Shown here: one piece after another, positions 8,961 through 16,919 of the stretch | Position numbering within the stretch: position 1 is the stretch's first letter | Layout: every line of letters starts with the position of its first letter | Assembly (NCBI RefSeq): GCF_024341905.1 | Contig: NZ_BQXY01000003.1 | Coordinates: forward strand, 248,001-312,000 | Direction of reading: 5' to 3' | DNA from: Clostridium folliculivorans | Lineage (GTDB): Bacteria; Bacillota; Clostridia; Clostridiales; Clostridiaceae | Length of the DNA stretch: 64,000 nt | Translations under genes and position numbers: made by a program | The notes under the pieces: generated by a model | What the model was told of the DNA's origin: nothing | What the model saw: only the letters and a program-made list of their open reading frames with translations | Database searches by the model: none

Positions 8961-9725
8961 ATGGCACTTCTTGAGATAAAAAATATCTATATGAATTTTC
9001 ATACTCCTGAATCAGTTATAGAAGCACTAAATAATATAAATATCACTATAGAAAAAGGTGACTTTGTAAGTGTTATTGGTCCTTCTGGTTGCGGTAAATC
9101 AACTCTTCTAAATATAATCTCTGGTTTACTAAAGCCCTCTTCTGGAGAAATATTGTTCAATGGTACTACCTCCGAATCAAATCAAGACATGGTTGGGTAT
9201 ATGTTTCAAAAGGATCATTTATTTGAATGGCTTACACTTTGGGATAATGTTACCCTTGGTTTAAAGATAAAAAAGCTTCTTAATAAAGAAAATATAGAGA
9301 AGGTAGATTCTCTATTATCCCAATATGGTCTATCAAAATTCAAAAAAAGTTACCCAAGTCAACTTTCTGGCGGTATGAGACAAAGAGCCGCACTAATTAG
9401 AACTCTTGCTCTAGAACCAGAAATTTTATTACTGGATGAACCATTTTCCGCATTAGATTATCAAACAAGATTAAAGGTATGCGATGAAATTTTCCAAATA
9501 ATAAAGAAGGAAAATAAAACTGCAATAATGGTTACTCACGATATTTCAGAAGCCATATCTACTTCTTCCAAAATAGTCATATTATCAAAGAGGCCTTCTG
9601 TAGTAAAAAGAGAACTATTTCTTGACTTTAACGAGACTCTTACTCCTCTTCAAAGGCGTGATGAAAAACAATTTAGAGAGTATTTCAATATTACATGGAA
9701 GGAGTTAGATCTAAATGATGAATAA
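8961..9725 (+). CDS. ABC transporter ATP-binding protein (SsuB/TauB type)
   Basis: This 254-residue cytoplasmic ATPase powers import together with the permease that follows. Walker A is GPSGCGKST (about residues 40-48), the signature is LSGGMRQR, Walker B is ILLLDEPFSALD, and the switch histidine lies in MVTHDISEA. The closest families are SsuB, TauB and ThiZ, for sulfonates, taurine or pyrimidine precursors, and the ligand cannot be decided from sequence. The start has an AGGTGGTG site. It overlaps the permease gene by 11 bases, showing tight coupling, but the receptor gene upstream is truncated. Confidence 0.9.
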   Translation: MALLEIKNIYMNFHTPESVIEALNNINITIEKGDFVSVIGPSGCGKSTLLNIISGLLKPSSGEILFNGTTSESNQDMVGYMFQKDHLFEWLTLWDNVTLGLKIKKLLNKENIEKVDSLLSQYGLSKFKKSYPSQLSGGMRQRAALIRTLALEPEILLLDEPFSALDYQTRLKVCDEIFQIIKKENKTAIMVTHDISEAISTSSKIVILSKRPSVVKRELFLDFNETLTPLQRRDEKQFREYFNITWKELDLNDE

Positions 9726-10512
9726 AGAACAAGAGCATGAATTATATCTTAAAAAAATAAGACTAGCTAAAATAAAGCTTGCAGTTGTGCGAATATTAGT
9801 TTTGGTAATCTTCTTAGCTCTATGGGAAATTGCAGGTGATTTAAAATGGATTGATCCATTCCTAACTTCAACCCCATCTAGAGTGGTAAAATCAATAATG
9901 CAATTTTACGGAGAAGGTACCCTTATAAAGCATATACTTGTTACCTGCTATGAAACCATTTTAGGTTTTGTTTTAGGCACAGTTCTAGGCACCATTATAG
10001 CTATTGCGTTATGGTGGAGTGATTTTGCTTCAAAGGTGATGGAACCTTATCTTGTAGTACTAAATGCATTACCTAAAGTAGCCCTTGCCCCTATAATAAT
10101 ATTTTGGGTAGGAAATGGAATTACTGCTATTATAGTAATAGCTCTCCTTATTTCCATAGTTGTAACGATAATGAGTGTTTTTTCTGGCTTCCAGGAAGTA
10201 GATGAGGAAAAGATAAAATTGATGAAGACCTTTGGTGCAAATAAAGTTCAAATGTTAACGCATTTAATAATGCCTGCATCTATTCCTACAATGATATCTG
10301 CTTTAAAAATAAATGTTGGTCTTTCTTGGGTAGGTGTTATCATGGGAGAATTCTTGGTTGCTAAGGACGGTTTGGGATTCCTAATAGTATACGGTGGTCA
10401 AATTTCTCAATTAGATATGGTAATGATGAGTATAATAATCCTTTCAGTTATTGCTTATATCATGTATAAGATTGTATCAATAATAGAAAATATTGTTAGA
10501 GTTAAGTATTGA
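9715..10512 (+). CDS. ABC transporter permease (SsuC/TauC type)
   Basis: This 265-residue inner-membrane permease of the BPD_transp_1 family has about six membrane helices. The EAA-like coupling motif appears around residues 160-190 (EEKIKLMKTFGANKVQMLTHLIMP), where it contacts the ATPase. The start overlaps the end of the ATPase gene, and a second in-frame ATG directly follows the first. It forms one transport unit with the gene at 8961. Confidence 0.9.
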   Translation: MMNKEQEHELYLKKIRLAKIKLAVVRILVLVIFLALWEIAGDLKWIDPFLTSTPSRVVKSIMQFYGEGTLIKHILVTCYETILGFVLGTVLGTIIAIALWWSDFASKVMEPYLVVLNALPKVALAPIIIFWVGNGITAIIVIALLISIVVTIMSVFSGFQEVDEEKIKLMKTFGANKVQMLTHLIMPASIPTMISALKINVGLSWVGVIMGEFLVAKDGLGFLIVYGGQISQLDMVMMSIIILSVIAYIMYKIVSIIENIVRVKY

Positions 10513-10520
10513 TTGTTTGT

Positions 10521-10572
10521 ATTCCCCCCAAAAAATAGTATAATTATCATATTACTATTTTTATGGGGGAAT
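10521..10572 (+). promoter_or_regulatory. Hairpin that pairs the Shine-Dalgarno site of the TPR gene
   Basis: ATTCCCCC at 10521 pairs with GGGGGAAT at 10565-10572, and the stem continues through AAAAATAGTA/TACTATTTTT with one irregularity, giving roughly 20 pairs. The GGGGGA that would bind the ribosome lies 6 bases before the ATG at 10577 and is fully inside the stem. It could be a permease-operon terminator without a T tail, or a translational switch. Confidence 0.55.
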
Positions 10573-10576
10573 TATT

Positions 10577-11413
10577 ATGGGCGAAAAAGTGAGCAAAAGT
10601 TTTCCTAAGGATTTAATCTTAATAGTTATCATATTAGGAATTATGTTTTTTGTAAATCCGGCAATCGGAAGTATTTTATTTTGGATATATATTATATATA
10701 AAGGCATAACAAACCGTGATATGCTATCTGCTTTTATGGCAAATAGAGCTTACCGCAATTACCAATATCCAAAGGCTATAAATTGGTATAAGAAAGCAGC
10801 ATTATCAAAGGTATCAAAAGCAAAAATAATTGCTAATTATGTTTTTTTAGAACTAAAACATGGTGACGTATGTGAAGCAGATAGAATCTTCGATAAAATA
10901 ACCTCTGATAGACAGTTTAAGGAAAAAGATTTACAAAATATTAAGATGGCAGAAGCGTTAATCTATTGGAAGAAGAATGATGTTGACTCTGCCATAAAAA
11001 CTCTTCAAGATCTATCTACAACACATAAGACTTCTACGATTTTTGAAACACTTGGGTATTTTCTAATCAATAAAGGCGATTTGAATGAAGCACTAGAATT
11101 TAATGAAGCAGCATTAATTACATATAACAGCAGTTCAATTATAAAAGCAAATCTAGGAGAAATATATTATAACCTTGGTAACTTTGAAAAAGCTAAAGAA
11201 CTGTTTACTCCTTTAATTGATGATTATGTTAACTTCTCAGAGCCTTATTACTATTCAGGTTTAATTCTCGCTGAAGAAGGAAATAAAGAAGCTGCAGCTG
11301 AACTCTTAAATAAAGCTTTTTCACTTGAAGAATCCTTTTTAAGCAATTTAAATAAAGAAACAATCAAACAAAAACTTGAAAAAATTTCCAAAGAAAAACC
11401 ACTTAATTTATAA
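10577..11413 (+). CDS. TPR-repeat membrane protein
   Basis: This 278-residue protein has two hydrophobic segments near the N-terminus (about residues 11-27 and 30-43), then helical repeats of tetratricopeptide type from about residue 56 to 260. The clearest repeats are NRAYRNYQYPKAINWYKKAA, GYFLINKGDLNEALEFNEAA, and LGEIYYNLGNFEKAKELF. Such proteins usually scaffold protein complexes at the membrane, and the partner is unknown. The start follows a GGGGGA site that sits inside a hairpin. Confidence 0.75.
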   Translation: MGEKVSKSFPKDLILIVIILGIMFFVNPAIGSILFWIYIIYKGITNRDMLSAFMANRAYRNYQYPKAINWYKKAALSKVSKAKIIANYVFLELKHGDVCEADRIFDKITSDRQFKEKDLQNIKMAEALIYWKKNDVDSAIKTLQDLSTTHKTSTIFETLGYFLINKGDLNEALEFNEAALITYNSSSIIKANLGEIYYNLGNFEKAKELFTPLIDDYVNFSEPYYYSGLILAEEGNKEAAAELLNKAFSLEESFLSNLNKETIKQKLEKISKEKPLNL

Positions 11414-11456
11414 ACTATATTTATAATTCGTAAATGCTAGAACTTACACTTTTGAT

Positions 11457-11648
11457 TCATATGGTCTTATATAAAGTTTTATATAAATCATTAAATATAA
11501 GTTTATTAAAAGACAAGATTTCTTGTCTTTTTTCATTTTCAACTTGAATTTTAAAGTATTCAAGAGTAAGTATACAATTTGTATCTATAGTTATCTTTAA
11601 CGGCAAATGAAATTGTTTACCATCTACTATTAAGTCACATTCCGCAGT
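11457..11648 (-). pseudogene. Start-less open frame, possible small-gene remnant
   Basis: On the minus strand 63 sense codons are open, reading AECDLIVDGKQFHLPLKI and TIDTNCILTLEYFKIQ, and ending at a TGA at 11457. The composition looks protein-like, but no ATG, GTG or TTG lies at its start, and the nearest AAGGAAGG site leads into an out-of-frame ATG-TGA. The terminator-like palindrome at 11508-11533 lies within it. It may be a remnant of a small spore or regulatory protein, and no family is assigned. Confidence 0.3.
11508..11533 (+). terminator. Intrinsic terminator after the TPR gene
   Basis: AAAAGACAAGA and TCTTGTCTTTT form an 11-base perfect stem with a very short loop, followed by a T run. 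It lies 95 bases past the stop of the TPR gene. Confidence 0.65.
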
Positions 11649-11705
11649 TTACCTTCCTTTAAAAAAATGCTAAATTATAATAGTGTGTTTAAGGAGGTGT
11701 AGTCG

Positions 11706-12059
11706 GTGAAATTATTTAGAGAACTACTTATAATATTAGTAATATTTTTTATAGGCGAATTTATTTCAAAAACCTTTAATCTCCCAGTACCAGGAAATAT
11801 AATCGGAATGCTCTTATTATTAGTTTTACTATTAACTAAAGTAATTAAACTTTCATACATAGAAACAATATCTAACTTTTTTCTAGATCACTTATCTTTT
11901 TTCTTCATTCCAGCAGGAGTAGGTTTACTCACTTCGATGGATGTTCTAAAAAGCTCTTGGGGAAGAATATTGATTGTTTGTATACTAAGTACAATAATTA
12001 TGATAGCTGTTACTGGTTTCGTAATTCAACTTGTGACAAAAATTATGAAAACTAATTAA
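11706..12059 (+). CDS. LrgA/CidA family holin-like protein
   Basis: This 117-residue membrane protein of the LrgA/CidA family has about four helices. The family motif FNLPVPGNIIGMLLL is at residues 21-35 and FFIPAGVGLL follows at about 71-80. The LrgA/CidA family is linked to control of murein hydrolase activity and, in Bacillus, to pyruvate uptake with LrgB. The start is a GTG behind a perfect AAGGAGGTG site. The partner gene follows after 11 bases. Confidence 0.88.
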   Translation: MKLFRELLIILVIFFIGEFISKTFNLPVPGNIIGMLLLLVLLLTKVIKLSYIETISNFFLDHLSFFFIPAGVGLLTSMDVLKSSWGRILIVCILSTIIMIAVTGFVIQLVTKIMKTN

Positions 12060-12070
12060 GGAGTGTAATC

Positions 12071-12784
12071 ATGAATATATTTACCAGCAATGCTCTATTT
12101 GGTATAGTTTTATCTCTTATAGCTTTTGAGATAGGTCTACTCTTATACAAACGAACAAAATTCCCTTTATTTAATCCACTTTTAATAGCTATCGCCTTGG
12201 TAATAGGATTTTTGTTGTTATTTAAGATTGATTTCAAAACCTATAATCAAGGTGGACAATTTATAAATATGTTTTTAGGACCAGCTACAGTAATTTTAGC
12301 TGTACCTCTTTACAAACAAATCAAGCTTCTAAAAGCTTATGGTCTTCCTATATTCATAGGTATATTTGTAGGAAGTGCTGTTGGAATAATCAGCATAATT
12401 TTATTATCTTATGCTTTCAAATTAGATCCAGTTATAATAAAGTCCTTAGCTCCTAAAGCTGTTACAACACCTATCGGTATGGAGATAAGCAGTGAACTTC
12501 ATGGCATTGTTCCTATTACTGTAGTTGCCATTGTTATTACAGGCATAATTGGTGCTATGATAGGTCCATTGATATGTAAAATATTCGGTATAAAGAATAA
12601 AGTTGCAATTGGTATATCCTTAGGTACTGCCTCTCACGCAGTTGGAACATCTAAGGCATTAGAAATTGGAGAAACTGAGGGTGCCATGAGCTCACTTTCC
12701 ATTGGTCTTGCAGGACTCATGACAGTTTTCCTAGCACCATTTATCTATAATATTCTTAGCGGTATATTGCATTTTTATAAATAG
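12071..12784 (+). CDS. LrgB family protein
   Basis: This 237-residue membrane protein of the LrgB/CidB family has about six to eight helices. Family signatures are LAPKAVTTPIGMEIS (around residues 133-147) and GTASHAVGTSKALEIGE (around 185-201). It acts with the LrgA-like protein encoded just upstream in murein hydrolase control or small-acid transport. An AAGGAG site precedes the ATG. No LytS/LytR regulator pair is present in this window. Confidence 0.9.
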   Translation: MNIFTSNALFGIVLSLIAFEIGLLLYKRTKFPLFNPLLIAIALVIGFLLLFKIDFKTYNQGGQFINMFLGPATVILAVPLYKQIKLLKAYGLPIFIGIFVGSAVGIISIILLSYAFKLDPVIIKSLAPKAVTTPIGMEISSELHGIVPITVVAIVITGIIGAMIGPLICKIFGIKNKVAIGISLGTASHAVGTSKALEIGETEGAMSSLSIGLAGLMTVFLAPFIYNILSGILHFYK

Positions 12785-12797
12785 CTAATTATATAAA

Positions 12798-12827
12798 ACC
12801 ATATTTTCGTTTACTTAAAAATATGGC
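12798..12827. terminator. Possible bidirectional terminator between lrgB and topB
   Basis: ACCATATTTT pairs with AAAATATGG across a 10-base loop, and on the minus strand it is followed by TTTTATAT. It could end the lrgAB transcript and read-through from topB. Confidence 0.4.
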
Positions 12828-12843
12828 TATGTTTAATAATATT

Positions 12844-13045
12844 GTTGAAATTAATTTGTTATACAGGAGACGCTATATAAGCGAGCTATTAGAATTAAAT
12901 GATTTTTTCAGATGGAATGGCGTTAATAAACTGTACTGTTCGAACGTAGTGAGTTTACAGTTTTAGCCATGGAATATGAAAAAATCATATTAATTCTTTG
13001 CGTAAGCTTATTAAAGTGTCGGATGATTAACCAATTAATTTCAAC
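12844..13045. repeat. 202-bp MITE-like foldback element (repeat family C, full copy)
   Basis: The ends GTTGAAATTAATTTGTTA (12844-12861) and TAACCAATTAATTTCAAC (13028-13045) are inverted repeats. The inner arms, AGAATTAAATGATTTTTTCA on one side and AATATGAAAAAATCATATT on the other, are also complementary, and the centre holds an AAACTGTA/TACAGTTT hairpin. There is no coding capacity. Single arms of the same element occur at 63671-63751 and 38765-38810. A non-autonomous transposable element is the simplest reading. Confidence 0.75.
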
Positions 13046-13144
13046 ACGGTCCTTTAACAGCGCCAAAAATATAAATCCTATGATATTTTCAAATCTTCTA
13101 TTTAAAATAGAATTACTTTGAATTTATCACAGGATTTATTTACT

Positions 13145-15118
13145 TTATTTAGGTTCTGCTAAACCAAATGTATTTTTAACATCCATTAATTTTTTATATA
13201 TTAGATTTATATTACTTTGTTTCTTTACTCTAAATATATTATTTTTTGTATAATCTTCTAATTTACCCATGAAATTTGATGGTTCAATCTCTTTCTCATA
13301 TACCATTTTCAATCCCTTTTCCCAACTTGCAGTTAGGATTGGATTAAGCAAAGATGGTATCGATGAATTTATAACTTCATATATCATTTCACCTTTTATC
13401 GTTGGTGTAAGTATTTGTGTCTTAGAATTTACCATAAGATAATTTATATTTATGAGCTTCTTAATTATTTCAGCTCTAGTAGCTGAAGTCCCAATACCAG
13501 AACCTTTTATCTGTTCTCTTAATTCATCATCTTCTATTAACTTACCAGCGTTTTCCATTGCAATTATCATGGACCCCGACGTATATCGTTTTGGAGGACT
13601 TGTTTCTCCTTCTTTTATAGAAAACTGACCAATTTTAAGTTTGCTACCTTTTCTTAATTCATTAATCCAGACAAAAGAATTTTCTTCTTCTTCTTTGTTA
13701 TCACTTTTTAATATTTCTAAGTATCCTTTTTCTACACAAACCTTTATACTCTTGAAGAACTTCTCACCTAATATGTCAGCTGTTATTGAAACCTTAGAAT
13801 ATTTTGCTGGAGGAAAAAATATACTTAAAAACCTAATAACTACTAGCTCATATATCTCACGCTCAAGCTTGCCTAAAGTTCTTATAGCTCCTTCACCTTC
13901 ACCTGTAGGTATAATGGCATAGTGATCAGTTATCTTTGAATCATCAACATATTTACTTTTAGCAATATCTTTAGTCCAATTATTCTTCATTATCTTAGCT
14001 GCATTTTCTGCAATACCAGGATTATATACAAACTTAGTAAGCTTATTTATTGTCTTTGATATTTCCTTAGCTACTGCTGTTGATATAACTCTTGCATCCG
14101 TTCTAGGATAAGTAAGCATCTTCTTTTCGTATAATTTTTGAACTACTCCAAGAGTTTCATCTGGACTTATCTTAAACTTTTTCGTACATTCATTTTGCAG
14201 TTCTGCTAAGTTAAATAAAAGTGGTGCATATTTTGTCTCTTTAGTTTTTTTAACTTCATCTATTAAAGCAAGTTCTGCAGGTTTTAGCATCTCAACAAGT
14301 TCTTCTGCAGTATTCCTAGTTTTAAATCCACTATCATTGTACAAAAGTGGTGATTCATAATACTTGGAACCTTCAATAGCTTTCCATTCAGCATCAAAAC
14401 TTTTTTCCTCTTTCGAAATGTCTACGCTGACTTTATAAAAACTAGTTTTAGTAAAGTTTCTTATTTCTCTCTCCCGATTTACTACTATTCCTAAAACACA
14501 GCTCATTACTCGTCCTACTGCTATTACAACTCTTTCCTCTGATAAAACTTCCGAGATTTTTCTGCCATAAACCAAAGTAAGTAATCTTGAAAAGTTTATT
14601 CCTAAGAGAAAATCTTCCTTAGCTCTAAGATATGCAGAAGCAGCTAACGAATCATATTCTTCAAGGGGCTTTGCCTCTTTAATTCCTCTTCTTATCTCTT
14701 CTTCGGTTTGTGAATCTATCCATACTCTTTTTTTTATTTTACTAGGTGCACCAGCCATTTGATCAACTAATCTATATATGTATTCCCCTTCTCTTCCTGA
14801 GTCAGTACATACATAAACTACATCAACATCATCTCTGTTTAGTAATGAGGATACAGTATCAAATTGCTTCTTCACGTTGGGTATAACATCATACTTATAT
14901 TCCTTTGGTAAAAAAGGGAGCTCTCCTAGATTCCATCTTTTAAATCTAATATCATATGCTTCTGGATAACACATTGTAACCATATGTCCAACACACCAGG
15001 TAAAAATAGAATCCTGGCCTTCTACGTATCCATCACCTTTTCTTCCATTAACCTTTAGTAATTTTATAAATTCCATTGCTACAGATGGTTTTTCTGTAAC
15101 GAATAAAGCTTTTCCCAT
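13145..15118 (-). CDS. topB: DNA topoisomerase III
   Basis: This type IA topoisomerase of about 657 residues removes negative supercoils and decatenates DNA. The N-terminal TOPRIM domain shows LFVTEKPSVA and VVYVCTDSGREGEYIYR. The active-site tyrosine lies in MLTYPRTDAR (about residue 340), and the C-terminal core shows GIGTSATRAEIIKKL. No C-terminal zinc finger was seen. The open frame begins with a TTG, but an AAAGGA site fits the ATG two codons later (MGKALFVTEK). No conjugative element genes adjoin it, so it is probably the housekeeping copy. Confidence 0.92.
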   Translation of the reverse strand: MGKALFVTEKPSVAMEFIKLLKVNGRKGDGYVEGQDSIFTWCVGHMVTMCYPEAYDIRFKRWNLGELPFLPKEYKYDVIPNVKKQFDTVSSLLNRDDVDVVYVCTDSGREGEYIYRLVDQMAGAPSKIKKRVWIDSQTEEEIRRGIKEAKPLEEYDSLAASAYLRAKEDFLLGINFSRLLTLVYGRKISEVLSEERVVIAVGRVMSCVLGIVVNREREIRNFTKTSFYKVSVDISKEEKSFDAEWKAIEGSKYYESPLLYNDSGFKTRNTAEELVEMLKPAELALIDEVKKTKETKYAPLLFNLAELQNECTKKFKISPDETLGVVQKLYEKKMLTYPRTDARVISTAVAKEISKTINKLTKFVYNPGIAENAAKIMKNNWTKDIAKSKYVDDSKITDHYAIIPTGEGEGAIRTLGKLEREIYELVVIRFLSIFFPPAKYSKVSITADILGEKFFKSIKVCVEKGYLEILKSDNKEEEENSFVWINELRKGSKLKIGQFSIKEGETSPPKRYTSGSMIIAMENAGKLIEDDELREQIKGSGIGTSATRAEIIKKLININYLMVNSKTQILTPTIKGEMIYEVINSSIPSLLNPILTASWEKGLKMVYEKEIEPSNFMGKLEDYTKNNIFRVKKQSNINLIYKKLMDVKNTFGLAEPK

Positions 15119-15231
15119 AATCAAAATCCTTTCTAAGAAAACAACCTATGTTTTTTTAGGAAGTTCAATGTTCTACTAAGTTTTTTATAAAGACATATAA
15201 TTGTCAATTTAAAATTACAGCTTCTTATAAA

Positions 15232-15269
15232 ACAAAAAATATAGCCTCCCACTTAAGAGAAGCTATATT
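15232..15269 (-). terminator. Terminator after the amidohydrolase gene
   Basis: On the minus strand AATATAGC and GCTATATT bracket an inner CTC/GAG pairing and are followed by TTTTTTG. It lies 34 bases past the amidohydrolase stop. Confidence 0.7.
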
Positions 15270-15302
15270 AATTATATACTATTTTAACGATAAATTAAAC
15301 CA

Positions 15303-16457
15303 TTATTCATATTTACTAAAAACAACCTTGCCATCAACTATTGTATATAGAGTTGTTGTGGCAACTTCAAAAGGACTTCCATCTAGTATAACTATATCAG
15401 CATCTTTGCCAGGTTCTAAGCTACCAACTCTATCTGCTATGCCTGCTATTTCTGCTGCATTTATAGTTATTGTACTTAAAGCTTCTTCGAAGGTTAAGCC
15501 TGCTTTCATCGCATAGGCAGCACAAAGTGGTAAGTGCTCTATTTGAATAACTGGATGATCAGTTATAATAGCAACCTTAACTCCTGCCTTTGTAAGCTCT
15601 ACAGGTGTCTTAAAACTTTTGTTTGTCAGCTCTATCTTTGTGCTAAAAGTCATGGTTGGACCAACCAATGCAGAAACCCCTGAGTTCTTTATTTGATCAA
15701 CTATCAAGTGACCTTCTGTGCAATGATCCAAAGTTATTGGAACATTAAATTCCTTAGCAATTCTTAGAGCAGTTAGTATATCATCGGCTCTGTGGGCATG
15801 TGCCTTAAGAGGAATCTTTCCTTCTATTACAGGCACTAATGCCTCATATTTTAAATTTATTTCAAAAAAGTCTCCTTTTTCATCAGCCTTCTTCTTCTTT
15901 CCAATATAGTTTTTGGTTTCAGTTAAAGTCTGTCTAAGTAAAGCAGCTGTAGCCATTCTTGTCATTGGTGCTTTCCCTTTTGAATTATATACTCTTTTAG
16001 GGTTCTCTCCAAAAGCAATTTTCATAGCTACAGGTTCTTTAAGTATCATTTCATCGATACAATTGCCATGAGTTTTCATAGCTAAAAACTGTCCACCAAT
16101 AACGTTAGCACTTCCTGGTCCAGTAAGAACAGAAGTTACTCCAGCTTTAACTGCTTTTCTAAAAGCTCCATCTACTGGATTAACACCGTCTAAAGCTCTT
16201 AGATGAGGAGTTACAGGATCAGTCATTTCGTTGATATCATGACCTTCGAAGCCCATATTTTCTTCTTCTCCTCCAATATGTGTATGTGCATCAATCATAC
16301 CTGGTATTACATAACCGCCTTTAGCATCAATAACTTCTTCCTCTAAGGCAACTATATTTTCCCCCACCTCTACTATTTTTCCTTCCTTTATGAGAATGCT
16401 TCCACATTCTAAAGCTTGTCCAGCCATAGTGAAAATCTTACCATTCTTTATTAGCAT
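15303..16457 (-). CDS. Amidohydrolase (imidazolonepropionase/dihydroorotase-like)
   Basis: This 384-residue metal-dependent hydrolase of the amidohydrolase superfamily has the composite N-terminal beta domain (MLIKNGKIFTMAG) and the metal motif DAHTHIGG around residue 60. Further histidines lie in KAHAHRADD and LDHCTEGH, and the late aspartate in ITDHPV. The C-terminal GSLEPGKDADIVILDG is typical. Similar clostridial proteins are annotated only as amidohydrolase, and the substrate is unknown. An AAGGAG site precedes the ATG. It is transcribed alone. Confidence 0.88.
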   Translation of the reverse strand: MLIKNGKIFTMAGQALECGSILIKEGKIVEVGENIVALEEEVIDAKGGYVIPGMIDAHTHIGGEEENMGFEGHDINEMTDPVTPHLRALDGVNPVDGAFRKAVKAGVTSVLTGPGSANVIGGQFLAMKTHGNCIDEMILKEPVAMKIAFGENPKRVYNSKGKAPMTRMATAALLRQTLTETKNYIGKKKKADEKGDFFEINLKYEALVPVIEGKIPLKAHAHRADDILTALRIAKEFNVPITLDHCTEGHLIVDQIKNSGVSALVGPTMTFSTKIELTNKSFKTPVELTKAGVKVAIITDHPVIQIEHLPLCAAYAMKAGLTFEEALSTITINAAEIAGIADRVGSLEPGKDADIVILDGSPFEVATTTLYTIVDGKVVFSKYE

Positions 16458-16499
16458 ATTACCAACTCCTTATATAATTTTATTTAGTCGATTTTAAAT

Positions 16500-16585
16500 T
16501 ATAACGTTCAAATTAAGCGATTAATCATCCAATGTTTTAATTAGTTTACCGCTTATTTTCAACGATATTCTTAAACATAGCCTTA
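16500..16585. repeat. Degenerate fragment related to repeat family C
   Basis: Pieces such as GATTAATCATCCAATGTTTTA and TTTCAACgATATTcTTAAAC with CATAGCC resemble, in inverse orientation, the margins of the foldback at 12844. Similarity is loose and the borders are uncertain. Confidence 0.35.
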
Positions 16586-16696
16586 ATTTATAATACACGT
16601 AATTTCTATAGGAAATTTTGTAAAATCTATATTACTATTTTATCACACATTAAAAATAATTAAACGTTAAAATAATTAATTCATTTAAAAATAAAA

Positions 16697-16888
16697 CACT
16701 GAAGTGATTTTCAGCGCCCTAGTGATTTTCTTCAGTGTATTTGCTCATCCGCCTTTCCCATTGCATATGAGGAAAATCTGGCAAGTGAATAAGTTTTACT
16801 TTTTTTCTGCTAGCCACAAAAAACTTATAAAACCATTTAAACCTCAAGGTTTAACCAACCTAAAAATTATATATTTTCTTATACAGTA
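16697..16888. repeat. Intergenic repeat, family D copy 1
   Basis: It shares with 58857-59040 the order CAGTG..., GCATATGAGGAAAA (GTATATGAGAAAA in copy 3), GGCAAGTGAATAAGTTTTA and a terminal TACAGTAAAAA. It lies directly downstream of the oppA-like gene, against its terminator. It has no coding capacity and the function is unknown. Confidence 0.6.
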
Positions 16889-16914
16889 AAAAAGAGGAGC
16901 ATTTGCTCCTCTTA
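16887..16914 (-). terminator. Terminator of the oligopeptide-binding protein gene
   Basis: On the minus strand AAGAGGAGCA and TGCTCCTCTT form a perfect 10-base stem with a 2-base loop, followed by TTTT, only 6 bases past the stop codon. Confidence 0.85.
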
Positions 16915-16919
16915 ATTTA

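Noticed and set aside
12844..13045. Structured regulatory RNA for topB or lrgB
   Set aside because: Arms of the same sequence occur alone near unrelated genes, so a mobile foldback is more likely.
13145..15118. topB as a sign of an integrative conjugative element
   Set aside because: No relaxase, integrase or type IV secretion genes nearby.
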